DNA of 24,123 bases from Azolla pinnata (GCA_037176905.1 JBBBWG010032507.1:17886-42008); one strand, 5' to 3'; shown: positions 9,501-20,218, counted from the stretch's first letter. Notes: generated by a model from the sequence alone, not told the origin. Program-made: numbers and translations.

Positions 9501-11556
9501 ACGAGTGATGGTACTAATAATCTGTCACCAGGTCCAAAGATACTGCTTGGACGGATAGCACATGTAACTAAACCTGACTTCCCATTGGCAGAAAGAACAA
9601 GTGCCTCTCCTTGCGCTTTTGTTTCAGAGTATATGTCATTGTGCTGCAGTTTGGAAAGAAATATACTACTATGTTCACTCACATGAACCCATTGCAATAA
9701 AAAACATAGACACCACAATCAGCAGCGAGAGACCTCACCTTATCAGGGTATGGCAATGACTCGTCCCCATTTTTTATTCCATGAATACCATCAAAAACGG
9801 TACTTGGTGAACTGGTGTAAATGAGCTTCTGGACCTTGTTATGAATGCATGCAGTGATAATATTGCGCGTGCCTGTAGATACACGCAGAACAAGTAGCTA
9901 TCCATGATCAAGAACAAAATACCGATTTGCAATGTTAAGAACACATTAAAAAAAGGCATCAGCTGACTAATATCTGCACATTATTGTGAAATAATGTTGC
10001 GAATAGGCATTAACTAGTAACAGTTAACAGTAAGAACGTGCTAGCAATGATCAAGATCGAAACAGAACTATAATAATAGGATTGAACAAAAGAAAAGGAG
10101 TTTTCATCTAACCTTCAACACTGACACTATAGTGTAAACTGAAACTGTTGATGGATGAATCTGGGGCTGCCATATGGAAGACAGCAGCTGCTCCTTTGCA
10201 AGCTACATAATGCAGTCAAGAGAAACGGGAGCAAGTGAGAAAGCTTTTACTTACCATACCAGAAAATTAATTGAATGCGGCATTTACGACAAATGCAACG
10301 ACATTATATCACATATGTTTATCATGGTTTTCCAGAGAAGCACGTAATAACCAAACTTCCCATAAATCATGCAGCATACTTTTCTGATGGAAACCAAGAA
10401 AATGCATGGAAATATACGAAGTTGCTGGATTTATTTTAACAGATCGTGATTCATTGCTGCCATTGCACTTTCTCACGAAGAACGACATTCAAGCTAGTGT
10501 AAACAGATGAAGATCAAAACAACGGTGTGCATTCACATTGTTGATTTTGCTGGTTCAATGTGTAGCATTCACAGTCAAAAGAGCGTAGTACAACGTCTTT
10601 GACGCAAAGCGGAGTGTATTTATTCTAGTAAAATGAACCGACGTTTACATGAAAGCAAATCCTGAGAGCAATACAGCAGCATCGATCACCCTGTATACAT
10701 TGTCCGAATTCGAACAGACGAGTGCAAAAGGGAAAAAGATGAGATTGTGGAGCGTAAGGAGCATAAACACGCGTAGGTGGATTGCCAGGAAAAGAAAAGC
10801 AAAAACCTGCATTACCGGCAAGGACAGCATATCCTGAAGAAAAGAGGGAGGCAGATGAAAAAGCAAGAGAAACGGGAGCAAGTGAGAAAGCTTTTACTTA
10901 CCATACCAGAAAATTAATTGAATGCGGCATTTACGACAAATGCAACGACATTATATCACATATGTTTATCATGGTTTTCCAGAGAAGCACGTAATAACCA
11001 AACTTCCCATAAATCATGCAGCATACTTTTCTGATGGAAACCAAGAAAATGCATGGAAATATACGAAGTTGCTGGATTTATTTTAACAGATCGTGATTCA
11101 TTGCTGCCATTGCACTTTCTCACGAAGAACGACATTCAAGCTAGTGTAAACAGATGAAGATCAAAACAACGAGTGCAAAACGGAAAAAGATGAGATTGTG
11201 GAGCGTAAGGAGCATAAACACGCGTAGATGGATTGCCAGGAAAAGAAAAGCAAAACCTGCATTACCGGCAAGGACAGCATATCCTGAAGAAAAGAGGGAG
11301 GCAGATGAAAAAGCAAGAGAGGTACATTACCGGCGAGCACTTGGGGAGGGTCTCGAAGGTCCGCACAGACGTATTGAGCTTTCCCGGAAGCGAGAGATCG
11401 GGAGAGAAGGCCGTCCTCCTCGAGAGGGTCGAGCTTGATGGCGGGGGAGAGATCCAAGATACGAACGACCTGCCATCGATCGCTGCGGAGGAGCTGGAGC
11501 ACGAGATGGCGGGCAGCAAAACCACGGCCGCCTGTGACGACGCAGACCTCGCCCAT
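6582..11556 (-). CDS. Sterol 4-alpha-carboxylate 3-dehydrogenase (decarboxylating) with reticulon domain, 561 aa
   Basis: There are twelve exons: 11556-11331, 10202-10113, 9872-9739, 9643-9473, 8526-8398, 8303-8224, 8146-7954, 7869-7752, 7667-7493, 7102-6952, 6887-6821 and 6733-6582. All introns are GT-AG and the spliced length is 1686 nt. Residues 1 to about 350 form an extended short-chain dehydrogenase of the 3-beta-HSD family. Visible motifs are the NAD-binding TGGRGFAARH, HMAAPDSSIN, YTSSPSTVFDG (126-127 SS) and the catalytic YSETK (Tyr155, Lys159), then IRPSSIFGPGD and DFTYVENVAHAHVCAE. From about residue 380, VADLLLWRNE and two long hydrophobic segments separated by a polar loop form a C-terminal reticulon-homology domain, which would anchor the enzyme in the ER membrane. 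The family oxidises and decarboxylates 4-carboxysterols during C-4 demethylation in phytosterol synthesis. The same fusion and nearly the same length are known in Arabidopsis 3BETAHSD/D2. The last exon ends in a polar tail. Confidence 0.95.
8527..9472. other. Large intron 4 of the sterol gene
   Basis: This 946-bp intron lies between the exon encoding YSETK...RSGKMK and the exon starting FILGDGKNM. No coding region, RNA gene or repeat was recognised inside it. Confidence 0.75.
10217..10524. repeat. Direct repeat A, copy 1 (308 bp) in intron 1 of the sterol gene
   Basis: Read side by side, this block matches 10864-11171 base for base, with an offset of 647. It includes CTTTTACTTACCATACC near its left end and AGATCAAAACAACG at its right end. 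It starts only about 15 bp inside intron 1 from exon 2. Confidence 0.95.
10719..10869. repeat. Direct repeat B, copy 1 (~151 bp) in intron 1 of the sterol gene
   Basis: This block matches 11170-11320 (offset 451) with three visible differences: one G/C substitution, one G/A substitution and a one-base A-run indel. Its right end runs directly into repeat A copy 2. A unique ~194-bp stretch (10525-10718) separates it from repeat A copy 1. Confidence 0.93.
10864..11171. repeat. Direct repeat A, copy 2 (308 bp)
   Basis: This is the second copy of the block at 10217-10524, with no difference seen. It abuts repeat B on both sides. Confidence 0.95.
11170..11320. repeat. Direct repeat B, copy 2 (~151 bp), next to exon 1 donor
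   Basis: This is the second copy of the block at 10719-10869. It ends about 10 bp from the exon 1 splice donor (GT at 11330-11329 on the minus strand). It was therefore probably the original copy, since it lies beside the unique exon. Confidence 0.93.
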
Positions 11557-11602
11557 AGATCGAGATCGATCGATGCTCGCTCGCGCGCGCGCCCCGGCAG
11601 CA

Positions 11603-11651
11603 GAAGACGAAGAAGCAGAAGAAGAAGAAGAAGAAGAAGAAGAAGAAGAAG
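11603..11651. repeat. (GAA)n tract in 5' leader of the sterol gene
   Basis: A GAA/TTC run of about 49 bp with a few interruptions lies 47-95 bases upstream of the sterol gene ATG (11556). On the sense strand it is a TTC polypyrimidine tract. Confidence 0.9.
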
Positions 11652-11672
11652 CGACAGAAGAGTTGAATGTCT

Positions 11673-12470
11673 GCCACACACATGCATGCATGCATACATA
11701 CATGCATGCATACATACATACAGACACGCATACATACATACACACACACGCAGACATACATACGCAGACATACATACACACACACGCAGACACACATACA
11801 TACATACAGGCACACATACATGCATCCACACGCACATTCACATACATACATACACGCGCACACGCACACATACATACATACATACACGCTCACACACATG
11901 CATACATGCACACACTCACGCATACACATACATGCATGCACGCACATACACGCTTGCACGCACACATACATACATACGTGCACACACATTTGCGCACATA
12001 CATACATGCACGCGCGCACACACACATACATACATACATACACGCTCACACACATGCATACATGCACACACACATGCATACATACACACACGCACGCACA
12101 CACGCATATACATACATACACGCTTGTGCGCACGCACACATACATACCCGCTTGCACGCACACATACATACATACATGCACACACCCACGCATACATACA
12201 TACATGCAGGCGCATGCATGCATACACCCACCCACCTCTTCACATGTGTAGCCCAATCCATATATACATGCATACGCATGCATACATACATACACACGCA
12301 CTGCATGCATACATACATAGCGCAATGTATACACACACCTGTCGACATGCATACACGTGCATGCATGCATACATAGCACACACACACACGTACATACATA
12401 CATAGCACCACACATACATACATACATACATGCATACATACATACATACATACATAGAACGCATGCATGC
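11673..12470. repeat. ~800-bp CA/CATA/CATG alternating purine-pyrimidine microsatellite
   Basis: The tract is almost wholly made of CACA, CATACA and CATGCA tetramers and hexamers, so purines and pyrimidines alternate over long runs. One interruption is visible at about 12226-12265. Within it, larger blocks repeat: a block containing ACGCTCACACACATGCATAC appears near 11884 and again near 12037, and GCTTGCACGCACACATAC appears near 11950 and 12150. Such sequence is prone to Z-DNA and slippage. Both strands stay open for hundreds of codons because the units rarely form stop codons, which gives artefactual His/Thr-rich and Val/Cys-rich frames. It lies 117-914 bases upstream of the sterol gene ATG. 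Confidence 0.97.
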
Positions 12471-12746
12471 TTTGCTTAAACAGCTTCACCGGAAGATGCG
12501 CAGAGAGCAGAAGATCGAGTTGAGGCTCATTCATCCCCATGATGATTCCGCATATATAAACCGAACACACGTTCTCAGACCGTGATATCGAGCAGAAGAT
12601 CGATTCGAGGAAGGGAAAAGACATGCCGAGATCTGCTCGAGCGGAAAGAGCAGTCTCGCATCCGATTGCAGAAGATCCCGACGGTCCTGTGTATGAAACT
12701 GACTCACAAATGATCTCGCCAAACACGATCGAACCTGCTCAAGTCC

Positions 12747-12832
12747 AAGATAATGCCAGAATCGGATGCGATAACACAAGACAGCGCAGATTCGGATGCA
12801 AAAGACACAAGATAACGTAGAATCGGATGTGA
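12747..12832. repeat. Short tandem repeat, ~31-bp unit, about 3 copies
   Basis: CAGAATCGGATGC at 12757, CAGATTCGGATGC at 12787 and TAGAATCGGATGT at 12819 mark three head-to-tail copies spaced 30 and 32 bp. They share ACACAAGA between them. Confidence 0.8.
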
Positions 12833-12840
12833 TCCATTCC

Positions 12841-12863
12841 TAAACCCTAAACCCTAAACCTTA
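12841..12863. repeat. Interstitial telomere-like repeat / telo-box (AAACCCT)n
   Basis: Two perfect overlapping AAACCCTAA telo-boxes are followed by one imperfect unit (AAACCTTA). This is the plant (Arabidopsis-type) telomere unit TTTAGGG on the opposite strand. Short interstitial copies act as telo-box cis-elements in plant promoters and 5' leaders. Its position between two genes does not show which, if either, it serves. Confidence 0.85.
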
Positions 12864-13314
12864 GTGCAATACTCTGGGCTTTTCTTCATCTTCTTCACGA
12901 TTGATCATATATATGCGCAAATTCCCTGGCAAAAACTTGTTCATAGACCAGAAATGATCCACTAACATCTTCATAGGTTAGCTAATATGAGCGCTCAGAT
13001 AAAACCACAATAATTTTTGCGTACCCATGAGAAAGAAAATATATCCTCTTGTTTTACCACTTCCACAGCCACTAGTATATATACCAAATCAAGCGGAAAA
13101 ATCGACAAAAATCCTTATCATCAACACAACAAAAAAACTACAAAAGATCGACAAGTCGTGGGAACGCAGAGATAGCATCCTGGCACCTGATCTGGACTTT
13201 TTGGCTGTTAGTTAGATCAGTTATTAACTGCCGGCCTCTGCGTCAGCTGAAAAGAGGTTGATTGTTCCATGAAACTTCCTGCGAAAAATTGGCTGATTGC
13301 TTCAAGATCACCAA

Positions 13315-13905
13315 AAGGCCTTCCCTTTTTTGATCAACTTTGTTTTTCTCTTCTTTCTGCGGAGTTTTTGATCTCGGGTTTTGCTCGATCAGAGCCCTCG
13401 AGCAAAGCAAAATACAATCAGATTGATCACAACAGCACTAACTGCAGCCAAATTTGAGCTGCTTTGCACCATCACCTGTGCAAAGATAGATGCTGCTGAT
13501 GATAAAACAGCTGAAACATTTCATTCTCTAACAAGGCATTCTCATTTTTATCAGCTTGTTTCTCTCTGCGGAAATTCGATCTTAGATGCTCAATCAGAGC
13601 TTTCAAAAGCAAGCAAAATACCATCAGATTGATCATAACAGTACCAACTACAGCCGAACTTGAGTTGCTATGCACCATCACCTGTGTAAAGATGCTGCTG
13701 CTGATGAAGAACAGCTGAAACATTTCATTCTCTAACAAGGCCTTTCCATCTTTCTGTGGAATTCGATCTCCGTTGCTCGACCAGAGCTTTTTCCAAACAA
13801 GCCACAAAATACAATCAGATCAACAGTCCCAAAGCTGCTATGCACCATCACCTGCGCTATGATGCTGATGATGAAGAGAACAGCTGAAGCAAAAACCCAT
13901 TCATT
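13315..13905. repeat. Three-copy diverged tandem repeat, ~170-215-bp unit, 3' of CTP synthase
   Basis: Copies run at about 13315-13532, 13533-13736 and 13737-13905. Each carries, in order, an AAGGC-TTC pyrimidine block, a CTGYGGA / GATCT element, CRATCAGAGC-like sequence, CAAAATACAATCAGAT, CACCATCACCTG (13467, 13673, 13843) and GATGATGA followed by AACAGCTGAA. Spacing of the CACCATCACC anchor is 206 then 170 bp. All frames are interrupted. Confidence 0.85.
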
Positions 13906-14101
13906 CATTCATTCTCTCAACCCGCAAGCCAATTTCAACAAAATTGTGAGGCCCTCCGCCTCGAGAGTTTTTTCTGATCTAGCAAACCCTTCACCGACCC
14001 AATCGTATAATAACACAGGCCTTGTGGGAGCCAGACCATGTAAGAAAAACAGATTGTAAAAAGTATTTCTACAAAATAGAAACTACGCGTTTTGCCAGGG
14101 A

Positions 14102-17100
14102 CTAATGCAAGCCGTTTGTAAGCTTTTCCGCAAGAGATACGGAATTCAGGTTTGGTTTACCATTGGCATCAGGTTTCAGGCATCCATTCATTGTTAACTT
14201 GTTGGGTATGCCGGATCGAAGTTTCAAGCTTCCCTGCAAATAAGAGTTTAGCCCTCCTGATGCAGCAAGAATGAGCCCTACACAAGGTGCACAAAAGCTT
14301 AGTGATTAAACAATACAATACAAGGAATGCTACAAAGACCTTATTGCTACCAACAAAGATATACCCATATCTACATATATATTTTCACTATCACCAGATT
14401 TTAATGCTTAACACATTGGGTGAGAATGTTCTTCCCTTCTTCTTCCCATCCCACAGCTTCGAGAAAGTACAGCAAAAAACAAACCTAGAAACACAGGCGA
14501 GGGCTTCCCAGGCCGCGATTTGAACTCGGGGTGGAATTGAACACCGACAAAGAAAGGGTGATTCGAAAGCTCCAATATCTCCATGCGACATCCGCTCTCA
14601 TCTTTGCCGACAAAGTGAAGCCCAGCTGCCTCGAACTTGTCGAGCATATCAGGATTCACCTGCATGTGTTCATAAAAATAATGCTGCGAGCTGAATCAAA
14701 TGGCGAAATGTACCAACAAATTTGTAAAGAAAAAATCTGTTTCATCAAACAAACTCACTTCGTATCTGTGCCTATGTCGCTCTTCGATGTATTGCTTCGA
14801 TGTATTATACCTTCAAAGACCAGTGTTGCAATAAACAGATGTTGCAAAATACGCTACTTCATTTTTTGCAAACGCCACTAAACTTACAGCTTTGCGGTCA
14901 CACAATCAGAAGACTGAAAGCATGTTCTCCTTGTTCCCAGCCTCATTGTGCCCCCCATTTGTGTTTTTGAGACCTGCAAAAAATAAACTCCAATTAGGAT
15001 ATCCCTCGATATCCCTAGAGCACACTGAACGCACATCCCATAAAGAATCATCCACAACAGGAATTATGATGTTGCAAATTCTAAGAGTAGTTTCTTGCAA
15101 ATCTGGCACATCACAATGCTCAAATATTCTAATACGATCAAAATCATAAAACTTCTGAAGTTGCAGGTTCTCCCTATGCAACCAAAAAACTAATCCTGGG
15201 TCATATATATCAAAAAACATCTGCAGAGTTATTTCTGAATAACTCAATGATGGAAGGTTTAGAAATGATTATTCACTGGGACTGTGTAAAGGGTTTAAGA
15301 GAATGTAAACCACCAAATTCCACAATTCCCTTATGTGTGCAGGCAAAAAAATCAAGTGTACCTCCGGCATGAACAGCACACATGGATGAGGCGTATCAGG
15401 ATTAAATTCGGTACTGTTTGCATTCTCTAGCTTTAGAACCTGACAAGGCAAATTTGATGAAGTAAAAATCAATAAAAGAAACCATTCACTACTGTGTGAA
15501 ATCATTAGATGAATTACCGAGCGAGCAAACTCAATTACAGCAATCTGCATCCCTAGGCACACCCCTAAATAGGGAATATTATTCTCCCTAGCAAACCTCG
15601 CTGCTAGAATTTTTCCTTGGACTCCTCGATCCCCAAAGCCACCAGGAACAAGCACTCCGTCCACATTCTATCAGTACAAAATTAAAGCAAACTTCAATAT
15701 TACAGTTGCAATATATACCCCATCTATTCTTATCCAAGACTTGCCACACAGCGACGGATAAATAAACTATTATCAAATCAAATTCTTTACCTTAAGCACT
15801 TCCCAAGCTGCAGCATGTGCTGCAGGATTCTGCACAAAACAAAGATATTTAATCACTGTTTAAATTCCTTTTGAAGTATTTGGTTACCTTTTCGAATATC
15901 TTACCTCATCCCTAGTTTCATCTTCAAGGTCTGTCGCAGCAACCCATTCTACACATAGCTTATGGGAGCATTCAACAGATGCATGCAACAACGCCTTCAA
16001 AACAGAATGGGCAACAAACCATCTGAAATTGTAATAACATTGCAGCAGTATGTAACGATCAGTTACTAGCACATCAAGTAGTTCGAACCTTAATGACTGA
16101 AAGATAAGAATCTGACAAGCCTGTATACTTTCCAACCATTGCTATTTTGACCTGCAAGAATGATTAATCAGAAAATTGCCAGGAAAAATGATATATATAT
16201 ATAGCATCTCCTACAAAAATGAAAATGCAGTAACGGAAAGTCCACATACAGGTGTTGAGAGACTGTCACAAATCTCCGCTCGAGAAGTCCACTCTTCTAA
16301 TTTTGGAAATGTGTCCAAGCTGCAGAAAAGAAATAAGAGTGCTTATTAGATGAAAATCTTGAATGGTGAATCTGATGCAAAGAAAACTTGAAAGTCCTTC
16401 AAATATATGAAGCCATCGGGATGATGACCAACCATACCTCAAACTCAGCTGTTTCATTATGGCAAGATGGGCTTTTTGGTCCTATTTCCAGAAAAAAACC
16501 TTATTATGCATGATGAACGCAAGATTAATAGCTCAGAGAACAAGAGAAAAAACATACAAGCTATACAGATAGAGAATACATGTATATAGAACAAAATTAA
16601 TAAAAAACCCTCAACTAATAAGAGTACATATAACTTCCTCTTTTCTTATGAAAAACACATGAATATGGTAGTTCAATACTTACCCTAATGAGCAAAGGCA
16701 CATGCCAGATATTGGACACATCATGAATGTTACAAACATACTCTGCCTGCAGTAGAAACAAAACTGTCACTTCCTACAGTATCCCATAGTTTAAAATATG
16801 AAAGAGACCTTTAGCATTCAACAACATACCGGAACATGGCAAAACTGTGATAATTTTTCCTTTGTAGATTGCTCCAGGGCCTGTAGGGTACGATCATACC
16901 ATGTGTAAACTCACTTGTGATTTAGTACACTTGAGGAAAGCATCTAGAGAGACATACCTTAGCACTACGACAAAATAAGAGATTAGGGGTTAGACCCAAT
17001 GCTCTAAGCTCTCTGACTGAATGTTGGGTTGGCTTTGTTTTCTATCAACAACTGGACTCATTATGTACCCCTGATACTCTTTGCTATGATCACAAAATGA

Positions 17101-19489
17101 AATTAATGAAGTAACACAACTAGAATGAGATGAAATCAACGTACTTGTTCACCCACTACCCCAAGGACAGGTACAAGGCTAACATGTCCCAAACAAAAGT
17201 TTTCAGCACCTGCAAGCATATCAATAATCAATAGGTAAAAGGTAAGCTGCATCATCAACGACATTGACTCACCAACTCGAAACTGGAACTGCCGCAAAGC
17301 TTCCACAAATGGCATTGATTCAATATCACCTTTTAAAAGAGCATAAAGATTCTGTAAATAGTGAAAATTTCTGGTACCAAAATTTGAAGGAGAGAACCAT
17401 AAAGATAAAATATCAAATTACCGACAACTCCACCCAACTCAATAACACAAACATCAGCAGGTTGGTTGCTTCCATCAACAGGAACTTGTGCAACACGCTC
17501 GATCCAATCTTGAATGGCATCAGTGATATGAGGGATAACCTAAAGATAGAGAAAAGATTCAATGTCATGCGGAGAATGTGATTCAATACAAGTTTTGGAG
17601 TACAATACTCAACCTGTACTGTCTTTCCCAAGTAATCTCCTCGTCTCTCTTTGTTTATAACCGACTGCCAAAAATAATGCATCTTTTATGAGAAACAAAA
17701 TGGTCTATGCTAGCAAAGCAGGTATGACCATGCACAATGAGGAGAAAGATAATGACAGAAAGAAAGAAAGACTCGAGACGAAAAGAGGTTATATAAATGC
17801 CTATCACCAATGCACAATTCAAACCAGGAAGCAAACCTGATAGATCTTTCCTGTTGTTATGTTGTTATCTCTCGTCAGTGTGATGTCCAGAAAACGCTCA
17901 TAGTTTCCAAGGTCCAGATCAACCTTCAAGCAGAAAGAAAATTTCAGAAAATTCCATTGACTTCACGAATGTATGATGAAGTTGTATATTTAAACATCAA
18001 TACAATGGTCAAACTTTTTACTGAGAAATATTTTAGATACATGAAATGATTAATTAGCTGAACTACTGCTACTTTCGAAGGTTACCAATTCTTTCGCTGT
18101 ATAGCACCAGAAACTTATAGAGCCTTCTTTATTTACAATTATAGAGGCTTCTTTATTAACAAAGTATCATCACTGGAAGACCAGAAGCTCAAAAAGCTTA
18201 ACACATAGCACACTCTACCTACGGCACAGGCCCGTAAAATAGCTACTAAAATAATTGGGGAAAACACTGATTTAGCCATATCATTCAGAAGAAGGGAAGA
18301 CAGTTTTGAACTCGCTCTTGTTTAGATTTCACTTCCAAAATGAATTCACTGTCATTGTTATCTTAAGCCATATCAAACTAGCACAATACGTTTGCCTCCT
18401 GCTTACCCTACAGCTTGCTTGTAAATGCTCCAATAATAGAAACCATGAGATATGAAATAAAACACTCGGTTTGAAACAATGACTTGTATCTCTCAAGATA
18501 AGAAAGTGCAAGTAACTGCCAGTCACATGTGATCAAACTTCGGAAGCAAATCATCCTTATTCAATTTGCAACCAAATCCCTGATGCGGCAACTTGGGGTT
18601 ACGTTCATGCTAGTGGTACAGAAGTTCCAGAATCTGCATTTTTCAATGAGATTAAAGCAACCCCTCTCTTTAAAATGCCACCAATTCACTTCTGTTACCT
18701 GTACGATTTATGCCCGCAATACATGAGGCCAGCCATAATTTTTCATGCAAAATATATGAGGCCAGCCATAATTTTTCATGCAAAATATATGAGGCCAGCC
18801 ATATTCCAGAGATTTCTTAATTTTCATTTGATTACAACACAAACTGTATCAGACACGAAACAGGTAAAATGCATCAGAACTCAAATTACTGAGTGCATAA
18901 AACTATCTAATAGTGATGGAACCTCTCCTCAAAATCATCAAGAACAAAAGCATTTGGGCATTCCTGGAATGCAAGCAATTCAAAAACGAGCACACAGACA
19001 GAAAGATGCTTGAAGTGAAAGCGGGTGCAACATACCTCCCCGCCATCATCGAGCACAAAAACTTCCCCATGCTCGAAGGGGGACATTGTTCCAGCATCGG
19101 TGTTTAGGTATGGGTCTGAAAAGGTCAGCAAATGGAAGGCACAAACTCAAATTCCATGCCAGGACTAGCAACAAAACCCAATAACCCAAGAAGAAGAAGA
19201 AGAAGAAGAAGAAGAAGAAGATGATGATGATGACGATGATCAGAAAGAAGACATGAGCGTTAAGGGGAAAGACAGAAAAAACAACAAGTACGAAGAGGAA
19301 GGTGCAACAAGTGCAGAAAAAAAGGGATTTTGCAGAGATGAATGATGAAGCACTGCACAAGAAGAGGAGGAGGAAGAGCATGGAAAAGATGGAGGAGGAG
19401 AAATCAATACACTCCGAGCATGGAGAGAAGACAGCATGAGGCTTGTTGTTCTGTGTCTGTATGGAGATGGAGATGGAGATGGAGATGGA

Positions 19490-19520
<31 letters not shown>

Positions 19521-19660
19521 AGATGGAGAAGAAGGCGCATACCTATCTTGATGGAGGTCACACGGAGGCCACAGGCTCTGAGGACGACGCCGATGCTGCT
19601 TGCAGTGACTCCTTTGCCGAGCCCGCTCACCACTCCCCCTGTCACCACCACGTACTTCAT
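14102..19660 (-). CDS. CTP synthase (glutamine-hydrolysing), 598 aa
   Basis: There are twenty-one exons: 19660-19543, 19115-19036, 17923-17837, 17664-17614, 17539-17422, 17329-17273, 17209-17145, 17041-16958, 16880-16830, 16746-16684, 16481-16438, 16319-16250, 16151-16089, 15994-15905, 15829-15791, 15667-15518, 15439-15362, 14973-14888, 14810-14759, 14659-14485 and 14277-14102. All introns are GT-AG and the spliced CDS is 1797 nt, a typical plant length. The N-terminal amidoligase domain opens [17 protein letters not shown] and contains [27 protein letters not shown] and [12 protein letters not shown]. The C-terminal class I glutaminase has the oxyanion region [10 protein letters not shown], the nucleophile in GVCLGMQ (Cys397) and the His525/Glu527 pair in QFHPEF. 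It makes CTP from UTP, ATP and glutamine in the cytosol; family members form filaments. No catalytic residue is missing. The last ~40 residues are a plant-type variable tail. Confidence 0.97.
17924..19035. other. Large intron 2 of CTP synthase
   Basis: This 1,112-bp intron lies between the exon ending VLDDGGE and the exon starting [11 protein letters not shown]. Apart from the 33-bp repeat at 18721-18808 it contains no feature I recognise. Short open frames inside it have no family signature. Confidence 0.8.
18721..18808. repeat. 33-bp tandem repeat, 2.6 copies, in CTP synthase intron 2
   Basis: ATGAGGCCAGCCATA begins at 18723, 18756 and 18789, exactly 33 bp apart. The first two full units differ at only one visible base, and the third breaks off after ATGAGGCCAGCCATA. 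Confidence 0.95.
19188..19235. repeat. (GAA)n-(GAT)n compound microsatellite in CTP synthase intron 1
   Basis: A pure GAA run is followed by GAT triplets, inside the first intron of the CTP synthase gene. Confidence 0.9.
19459..19522. repeat. (GGAGAT)n-(CAG)n compound microsatellite in CTP synthase intron 1
   Basis: Four to five GGAGAT hexamers run directly into about eight CAG triplets. The array ends only about 20 bp from the exon 1 splice donor at 19542. Confidence 0.9.
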
Positions 19661-19740
19661 TCCTTCTTCCTCAGGCTTCCTCTTTCTTCTTGCTCAGTGC
19701 TTCAGCTGGAACTAGCTCTTGCTGCTGCCTCTGAGAGCCC

Positions 19741-20035
19741 CCCTTCCTCTTCTTCTTCTTCTTCTTCTTCTTCTTCTTCTTCCTCAATTCCTCTGCCTTT
19801 CTCTTCTTCTTCTTCTTCTTCTTCTTCTTCTTCTTCCTCAATTCCTCTCCCTTTCTCTTCTTCTTCTTCTTCTTCTTCTTCTTCTTCCTCAATTCCTCTT
19901 CCTTTCTCTTCTTCTTCTTCTTCTTCTTCCTCAATTCCTCTGCCTTTCTCTTCTTCTTCTTCTTCTTCTTTCTCCTTCTCAATTCCCTCTTCTTCTTCTT
20001 CTTACTCTTCTTCCTTTTCCTCCTCAATTCCCTCC

Positions 20036-20066
<31 letters not shown>

Positions 20067-20218
20067 CTTCTTCCTTTTCCTCCTCAATTCCCTCTTCTTC
20101 TTCTTCTTCCTACTCTTCTTCCTTTTCCTCCTCAATTCCTTCTTCTTCTTCTTCTTACTCTTCTTCCTTTTCCTCCTCAATTCCCTCTTCTTCTTCTTCT
20201 TCTTCTTCTTCTTCTTCC
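19741..20218. repeat. ~480-bp TTC-based polypyrimidine array upstream of CTP synthase
   Basis: Runs of TTC are punctuated by nine CTCAATTCC anchors at 19783, 19837, 19888, 19930, 19978, 20023, 20083, 20131 and 20176. The first four units carry CTCTGCCTTTCTC-like spacers. The later ones carry TACTCTTCTTCCTTTTCCTC, so two subfamilies adjoin. Apart from AA in each anchor and single A bases, the plus strand is pyrimidine only. It lies 81-558 bases upstream of the CTP synthase ATG and would be polypurine (GAA) in a transcript from that gene. Serine-rich, leucine-rich and lysine-rich open frames through it are low-complexity artefacts. Confidence 0.97.

Larger units (their letters stand above)
12471..13310. 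other. Intergenic region upstream of the sterol gene
   Basis: No supported gene is seen. A 65-codon open frame starting at 12623 has an unrecognisable, charged product and no conserved motif. A near-duplicate element, GAGCAGAAGATCGA followed by GAGG, occurs at about 12504 and 12590. A TATATAAA lies at about 12550, but no gene follows it that I recognise. Confidence 0.5.

Noticed and set aside
10645-10881. Minus-strand 78-aa frame resembling an extra exon of the sterol gene
   Set aside because: It is repeat B copy 1, an intronic duplicate of sequence beside exon 1; the exon 1 to exon 2 frame closes without it.
11233-12405. Long plus-strand His/Thr-rich open frames and minus-strand Val/Cys/Met-rich frames
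   Set aside because: They are translations of the CA/CATA repeat, open in several frames on both strands at once, with no conserved domain; the 5' part overlaps exon 1 of the sterol gene antisense.
12623-12820. Plus-strand 65-aa frame after a TATATAAA
   Set aside because: It is partly made of the 31-bp repeat, has no conserved motif, and there is no evidence of expression.
13472-13807. Minus-strand 111-aa frame with internal repeated peptide
   Set aside because: The repeated ALLENEMFQLF peptide comes from the tandem DNA repeat, and the frame is not kept in all three units.
18675-19013. Plus-strand frame with repeated [11 protein letters not shown]
   Set aside because: It is the translated 33-bp repeat within a CTP synthase intron, antisense to the gene.
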